Positions 5,920 through 8,978 of a DNA stretch of 8,978 nucleotides are shown here, one piece after another. How positions within the stretch are numbered: the first letter of the stretch is position 1; each line of letters opens with the position of its first letter. The DNA is from an uncultured Phenylobacterium sp. (lineage in GTDB: Bacteria > Pseudomonadota > Alphaproteobacteria > Caulobacterales > Caulobacteraceae), in contig CAMFIW010000074.1 in the NCBI GenBank assembly GCA_945952355.1, positions 1 to 8,978 of the forward strand. Reading direction: 5' to 3'. Under the pieces are notes generated by a model. That model saw only the letters and a program-made list of their open reading frames with translations, was not told where the DNA came from and made no database searches. Position numbers and translations under genes: made by a program.

Positions 5920-6427
5920 ATTCCACACGCCCCAGCCGAGCTACACCCGGGACGAGCTGATCCGCTCCAGCGAGGGCGGCTATTTCGGCCCCGGCAACGC
6001 CCAGCTGCCCGCGCCGCCGATGCTGATGATGGACCGCATCACCCGGCTGACCCTCGACGGTGGAGAGTTCGGCAAGGGCCAGGCCGTGGCCGAGCTGGAT
6101 GTGACCTCCGACTTCTGGTTCTTCGCCTGCCACTTCCCGGGCGATCCCGTCATGCCGGGCTGCCTGGGCCTCGACGCCATGTGGCAGCTGCTGGGCTACT
6201 GGCTGGGCTGGTCGGGCTCGCCGGGCAAGGGCCGGGCCCTGGGCGGCGAGATCAAGTTCAAGGGCGATATCACGCCCCAGACCCGGCTGGTCCGCTACGA
6301 GGTCGACATCCGTCAGGTCCGCCGCGGCCAGCTCGGCCTCGGCGTCGCCAACGGCCGCCTGTTCGCCGACGACGCCTGCGTCTACCTCGCCTCGGATCTG
6401 CGCGTCGGCATGATCCAGGCGCGCTAG
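5903..6427 (+). CDS. fabA: 3-hydroxydecanoyl-ACP dehydratase/isomerase FabA
   Basis: A 174-residue cytoplasmic hot-dog-fold enzyme (E. coli FabA, 172) that dehydrates 3-hydroxyacyl-ACP and isomerises trans-2- to cis-3-decenoyl-ACP, the entry to anaerobic unsaturated fatty acid synthesis. Similarity to E. coli FabA is high throughout: QLPAPPMLMMDRI, WFFACHFPGDPVMPG, CLGLDAMWQLLGYWLGW, GKGRALGGEIKF and YLASDLRVG. Catalytic His77 and Asp91 match E. coli His70 and Asp84, and CLGLDAMWQL distinguishes FabA from FabZ. The start is the TTG at 5903, because AAGGAGG lies 8 bases upstream and the first in-frame ATG is at residue 40, inside the fold. It overlaps tetR by 17 bases. The usual partner fabB is not adjacent; the next gene converges on it. 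It could be the sole fabA or a second, locally regulated copy. Its stop codon interlocks with that of the opposing gene. Confidence 0.96.
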   Translation: MADPHEFHTPQPSYTRDELIRSSEGGYFGPGNAQLPAPPMLMMDRITRLTLDGGEFGKGQAVAELDVTSDFWFFACHFPGDPVMPGCLGLDAMWQLLGYWLGWSGSPGKGRALGGEIKFKGDITPQTRLVRYEVDIRQVRRGQLGLGVANGRLFADDACVYLASDLRVGMIQAR

Positions 6428-7923
6428 GCCGGGGCCGGCGCGGGCCGGCGCTTCTCCTTCGCCGCCGCCGGATACTTGGCTTCCAGCTTCCCGGCGCTGT
6501 CGGCGCGGCCGGTGGCGCGCAGGCGCTCCAGATAGGCGGGCAGGGCGCCGCGCACGTGGAACGGCCCGCCCTCGGCGACCACATTGACCAGGGGATCGCG
6601 GCCGCGCGCCATGTCCGGCGCCATGTCCGCCATCCAGGCGTCGAGCAGGCCCAGGCCTTGTTTCACGATCTCGGGCCGGGTCGCGGCCAGGTTCACCTGC
6701 TCGTGCGGATCGTTCGCCAGGTCGAACAGCATCAGCTCGTTATAGAGGTGATAGCCGTCGTGCAGCGTCGAGATCAGCATCCAGTCGCCGAACCGCACGC
6801 CGCGCTGGCAGGTCCAGGCGCCTTGCGAGACCACCAGATAGTCACGGCCCTCGTCGCCGCCGGCCTTCAGGCTCTTAGCGAACGACACGCCGTCCCAGGC
6901 CTTGGGCGTCGGCTGGCCAAGCAGCTCCAGGACCGTGGCCGCCATGTCCACCTGGTAGTGGAAGGCCGACAGCGCGCGGCCGTCCTGGGCCAGGCCCGGC
7001 CATTTCAGGATCAGCGGCACCTGGGTGGTGAACTGGTCCGCCGTCTGGTGGTCGCCATAGACGTTGAGCTCGCCCAGGGTCTCGCCGTGGTCGGAGGACA
7101 GCATGATCGCGGTGTCCTCGCCGACGCCGAGCGCCTCCAGCTTGGCCAGCAGCTTGCCGACATATTCGTCCGCCACCAGCACGCCGGTGTCGTAGCCGTC
7201 GAACATCTTGCGGACCGCCGCCATGTCCGGAATCTCCTGCGGCTGGCGCGGCCAGCGCTGGGCGGCGTCGGGGCGGGGCGCGAAGCCCTCGGCCTCCTGG
7301 GCGCTGTGCGGGCCGCAACCCGCCCAGTGCTCGGCCCGCACCGTCTCGGTCAGCCAGGCGGGCAGGGGCGCGTCGGCGAAGGGCTCGCCATAGCTCTGCG
7401 CGGCCCGGTAGGGCGTGTGCGGATCCCACATGTGGACGTGCAGGAACCAGTTGTCCGAGGCGCCGTTGCGGGCCAGCCAGTCCTCGGCGATCGCCCAGAC
7501 CTCGTCGGCGGTCTCCATGCCGTACTTGCCAACGTTCAGGGCCTCGTCGAAGCCGGCGTACCAGTGGAAGGCCGAGTGGCGGTGGGCGAAGGACGAGATG
7601 CTGACCGTCTTCAGGCCCGCCCGCTTCAGGCGCGAGGGGAAGCTGTCGACCTGCAGCTGCGACCAGAACCCGCGGTCCGGCCCGCCGATCACCGGGTCGG
7701 CGTCGACCCCGCCGTGATTGACCACGCCGTTATGGATGCCGAACCGTCCGGTCAGCAGGGCCGTGCGGCTGGGCAGGCAGGGCGTGTCCGAGGCGTGCAT
7801 GTTCGCAAACCGGATCGCGCGTGTGGCCAGGGCGTCGATATTGGGGCTCGTGGCGCGGTGATAGCCGTAGCAGCCGAGGTGGTCGGCGCGCAGGGTGTCG
7901 ATGTCGATATAGAGCAGGCGCAT
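6424..7923 (-). CDS. Type I (formylglycine-dependent) sulfatase family hydrolase, no signal peptide
   Basis: A 499-residue alkaline-phosphatase-superfamily hydrolase of typical sulfatase length. The signature CLPSRTALLTGR starts at Cys49 (CxPSRxxxxTGR), the cysteine that formylglycine-generating enzyme converts to the catalytic nucleophile. Metal ligands fit Asp7/Asp9 (DIDTLRADHLG) and Asp278/His279 (SSDHGE). HVHMWDPHTPYR (163-173) and LILKWPG (305-311) also match family motifs. The protein starts directly at the first strand (MRLLYIDIDT) without a signal peptide or lipobox, so it is predicted cytoplasmic. This recalls phosphonate monoester hydrolases as well as intracellular sulfatases, so the substrate (sulfate ester, phosphonate or phosphodiester) is open. 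The ATG at 7923 has GAGGA 5 bases upstream. A DUF2237 gene on the same strand ends 51 bases before it, so they may share a transcript. No formylglycine-generating enzyme or anSME gene is in the window. Confidence 0.93.
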   Translation of the reverse strand: MRLLYIDIDTLRADHLGCYGYHRATSPNIDALATRAIRFANMHASDTPCLPSRTALLTGRFGIHNGVVNHGGVDADPVIGGPDRGFWSQLQVDSFPSRLKRAGLKTVSISSFAHRHSAFHWYAGFDEALNVGKYGMETADEVWAIAEDWLARNGASDNWFLHVHMWDPHTPYRAAQSYGEPFADAPLPAWLTETVRAEHWAGCGPHSAQEAEGFAPRPDAAQRWPRQPQEIPDMAAVRKMFDGYDTGVLVADEYVGKLLAKLEALGVGEDTAIMLSSDHGETLGELNVYGDHQTADQFTTQVPLILKWPGLAQDGRALSAFHYQVDMAATVLELLGQPTPKAWDGVSFAKSLKAGGDEGRDYLVVSQGAWTCQRGVRFGDWMLISTLHDGYHLYNELMLFDLANDPHEQVNLAATRPEIVKQGLGLLDAWMADMAPDMARGRDPLVNVVAEGGPFHVRGALPAYLERLRATGRADSAGKLEAKYPAAAKEKRRPAPAPA

Positions 7924-7974
7924 GGCGGTCCTCGGAGGCGGGCCGCCACGATGGCCCGGCGGGGCGGGCCCGGT

Positions 7975-8358
7975 CTAGGCCTCGACGGCGTGGTCCTTCA
8001 GGACGCCCAGCGGCACGATGGCCAGGGTCTCCTCGTGGGTCGCCTCCAGCACGATGCGGGGCGCCGCGCCGGCGTCCAGCGCCTCCTTCCAGCGCGGCGC
8101 GCACAGGCACCAGCGGTCGCCGGGCTTCAGACCCGGAAAGGCGTAGTCCGGAACCGGCGTCGACAGGTCGTTGCCCATCGCCGCGGAGAAGGCCAGGAAC
8201 TCGGCCGTCATCACCGCGCAGACCGTGTGCAGGCCGGTGTCGTGCGGCCCGGTCTCGCAGCAACCATTGCGGAAGAAGCCGGTGACCGGGTTCAGCGAGC
8301 AGCTTTGCAGCTCCCCGCCCAGGACATTCTTCGCATCGGCGTCGTAGCGGGTGGTCAT
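7975..8358 (-). CDS. DUF2237 family protein
   Basis: A 127-residue soluble protein of the uncharacterised DUF2237 family, recognised by NVLGGELQSC, TGFFRNGCCETGPHDTGLH, VCAVMTAEFLAFS, GNDLSTP, FPGLKPGDRWCLCAPRW and IVLEATHEETL. The several conserved cysteines and histidines suggest a metal- or redox-related site, but no function is established to my knowledge. The length is normal for the family. The ATG at 8358 is preferred, with AGGA 7 bases upstream; a GTG two codons earlier (8364) is possible. It precedes the sulfatase gene on the same strand with a 51-base gap, so co-transcription is plausible, though a functional link is not evident. It is divergent from the CitE-like gene, with only 56 bases between their starts. 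Confidence 0.92.
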   Translation of the reverse strand: MTTRYDADAKNVLGGELQSCSLNPVTGFFRNGCCETGPHDTGLHTVCAVMTAEFLAFSAAMGNDLSTPVPDYAFPGLKPGDRWCLCAPRWKEALDAGAAPRIVLEATHEETLAIVPLGVLKDHAVEA

Positions 8359-8414
8359 GGCCACATCCTAGTCTAAAACCGGGCCGTCGCCATGCCGAAC
8401 GAGGCCCCAGGATC

Positions 8415-8978
8415 GTGATCGTCGCCCGCCCGCGCCGCAGCGCCCTCTACATGCCCGCCGCCAATCCGCGCGCCATGGACAAGGCCCGCACCCTGCCGTG
8501 CGACGTGGTGATCCTCGACCTGGAGGACGCGGTCGCCCCCGACGCCAAGGACGAGGCCCGCGCGCTCGCCGTCGAGGCGGTGAAGACGGGCGGCTACGGC
8601 CGGCGCGAGGTGGTGATCCGCATCAATGGCCTCGACACCCCCTGGGGCGCCGCCGACCTGCGGGCCGCCGCCGCGGCCGGTCCCGACGCGATCCTCGTGC
8701 CCAAGGTCTCCTCGGCCGGCCAGCTCGCGCCCTATGCCGCCGCCCTGCCGCAGGGCGTGCGCCTGTGGGCCATGATCGAGACCTGCGCGGCGCTGTTCGC
8801 GCTCGACGCCATCGCCGGGGCGGGCCGTCCGCTGGAAACCTTCGTCTTCGGCGGCAACGACCTCGCCAAGGAAATGCGCTGCCGTCCGGGCGTCGAGCGC
8901 GCGCCGCTGCTCGGCGCGCTGGGCCTCATCGTGGCCGCGGCCCGAGCCCATGGGCTCAGCGTGCTGGACGGCGTGTTC
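8415..8978 (+). CDS. HpcH/HpaI aldolase / CitE-like CoA-ester lyase (3' end cut by window edge)
   Basis: The first 188 codons of a TIM-barrel lyase; the family is about 270-300 residues. Diagnostic segments: RRSALYMPAANPRAMDKA (7-24), VVILDLEDAVAPDAKDEAR (31-49), RINGLDTPWG with substrate Arg69, DAILVPKV, AMIET with metal ligand Glu122, and FGGNDLAKEM with metal ligand Asp149. Such proteins cleave or form C-C bonds in CoA thioesters (citryl-CoA lyase beta, malyl-CoA lyase, citramalyl-CoA lyase and relatives) using Mg2+. A lone gene without visible citD/citF suggests a malyl- or citramalyl-CoA-type enzyme rather than a true citrate lyase complex, but substrate cannot be decided here. The GTG at 8415 is chosen because no ATG or other start lies in frame between it and the upstream gene, and the next ATG (residue 13) would remove part of the first conserved strand. 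Its ribosome binding site is weak. Confidence 0.93.
   Translation, partial: MIVARPRRSALYMPAANPRAMDKARTLPCDVVILDLEDAVAPDAKDEARALAVEAVKTGGYGRREVVIRINGLDTPWGAADLRAAAAAGPDAILVPKVSSAGQLAPYAAALPQGVRLWAMIETCAALFALDAIAGAGRPLETFVFGGNDLAKEMRCRPGVERAPLLGALGLIVAAARAHGLSVLDGVF

Noticed and set aside
6181..8376. A 731-codon open frame on the plus strand
   Set aside because: It lies antisense to the sulfatase and DUF2237 genes. Its product is compositionally biased (Arg, Ala, Gly, Gln, His) with no family motif. High GC removes stop codons from the antisense frame.
8373..8951. A 192-codon minus-strand open frame at the right edge
   Set aside because: It is antisense to the CitE-like lyase, which shows metal-ligand and substrate motifs; the opposite frame shows none.

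Overview
The window is GC-rich chromosomal DNA with tightly packed, often overlapping genes. It most resembles the Caulobacterales (a Caulobacter/Phenylobacterium-like alphaproteobacterium). The best clues are a GST-fold protein with the alphaproteobacterial FzlA C-terminal tail, placed directly upstream of queG, and an intergenic palindromic repeat of a type I associate with that order. No tRNA, rRNA, CRISPR array, transposase or phage gene was seen. No stretch of more than about 210 bases lacks a gene.

Layout. Bases 1-2659 are minus-strand genes: queG (epoxyqueuosine reductase, cut by the left edge), fzlA overlapping it by 20 bases, and a cation-diffusion-facilitator metal exporter. A 209-base gap holding a structured repeat (about 2721-2858) follows. 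Next come two divergent citrate-synthase-family genes: a plain short enzyme on the minus strand (2869-3954), and on the plus strand (4052-5218) a citrate synthase fused to an N-terminal MerR/excisionase-like helix-turn-helix. Their 97-base gap contains an AT-rich island with three TCAAT repeats about one helical turn apart and back-to-back promoter-like elements. The plus-strand promoter appears to produce a leaderless mRNA. Downstream on the plus strand, a TetR regulator and fabA form an overlapping pair behind a palindromic operator-like sequence. fabA meets a type I sulfatase gene tail to tail, with interlocked stop codons (CTAG). A DUF2237 gene lies upstream of the sulfatase gene on the same strand. 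Divergent from that is a CitE-like HpcH/HpaI lyase cut by the right edge.

How the genes may work together. Several genes handle acetyl-CoA or acyl thioesters: two citrate or 2-methylcitrate synthases, FabA (the branch point to unsaturated fatty acids) and a CoA-ester lyase. The citrate synthases and fabA each sit beside a candidate local regulator. The most interesting unit is the divergent citrate synthase pair. One member carries its own DNA-binding domain, and the shared promoter region carries repeats it could bind, which suggests an enzyme-derived, metabolite-responsive autoregulator. That role is inferred from architecture, not shown. fzlA-queG looks like a conserved housekeeping arrangement.
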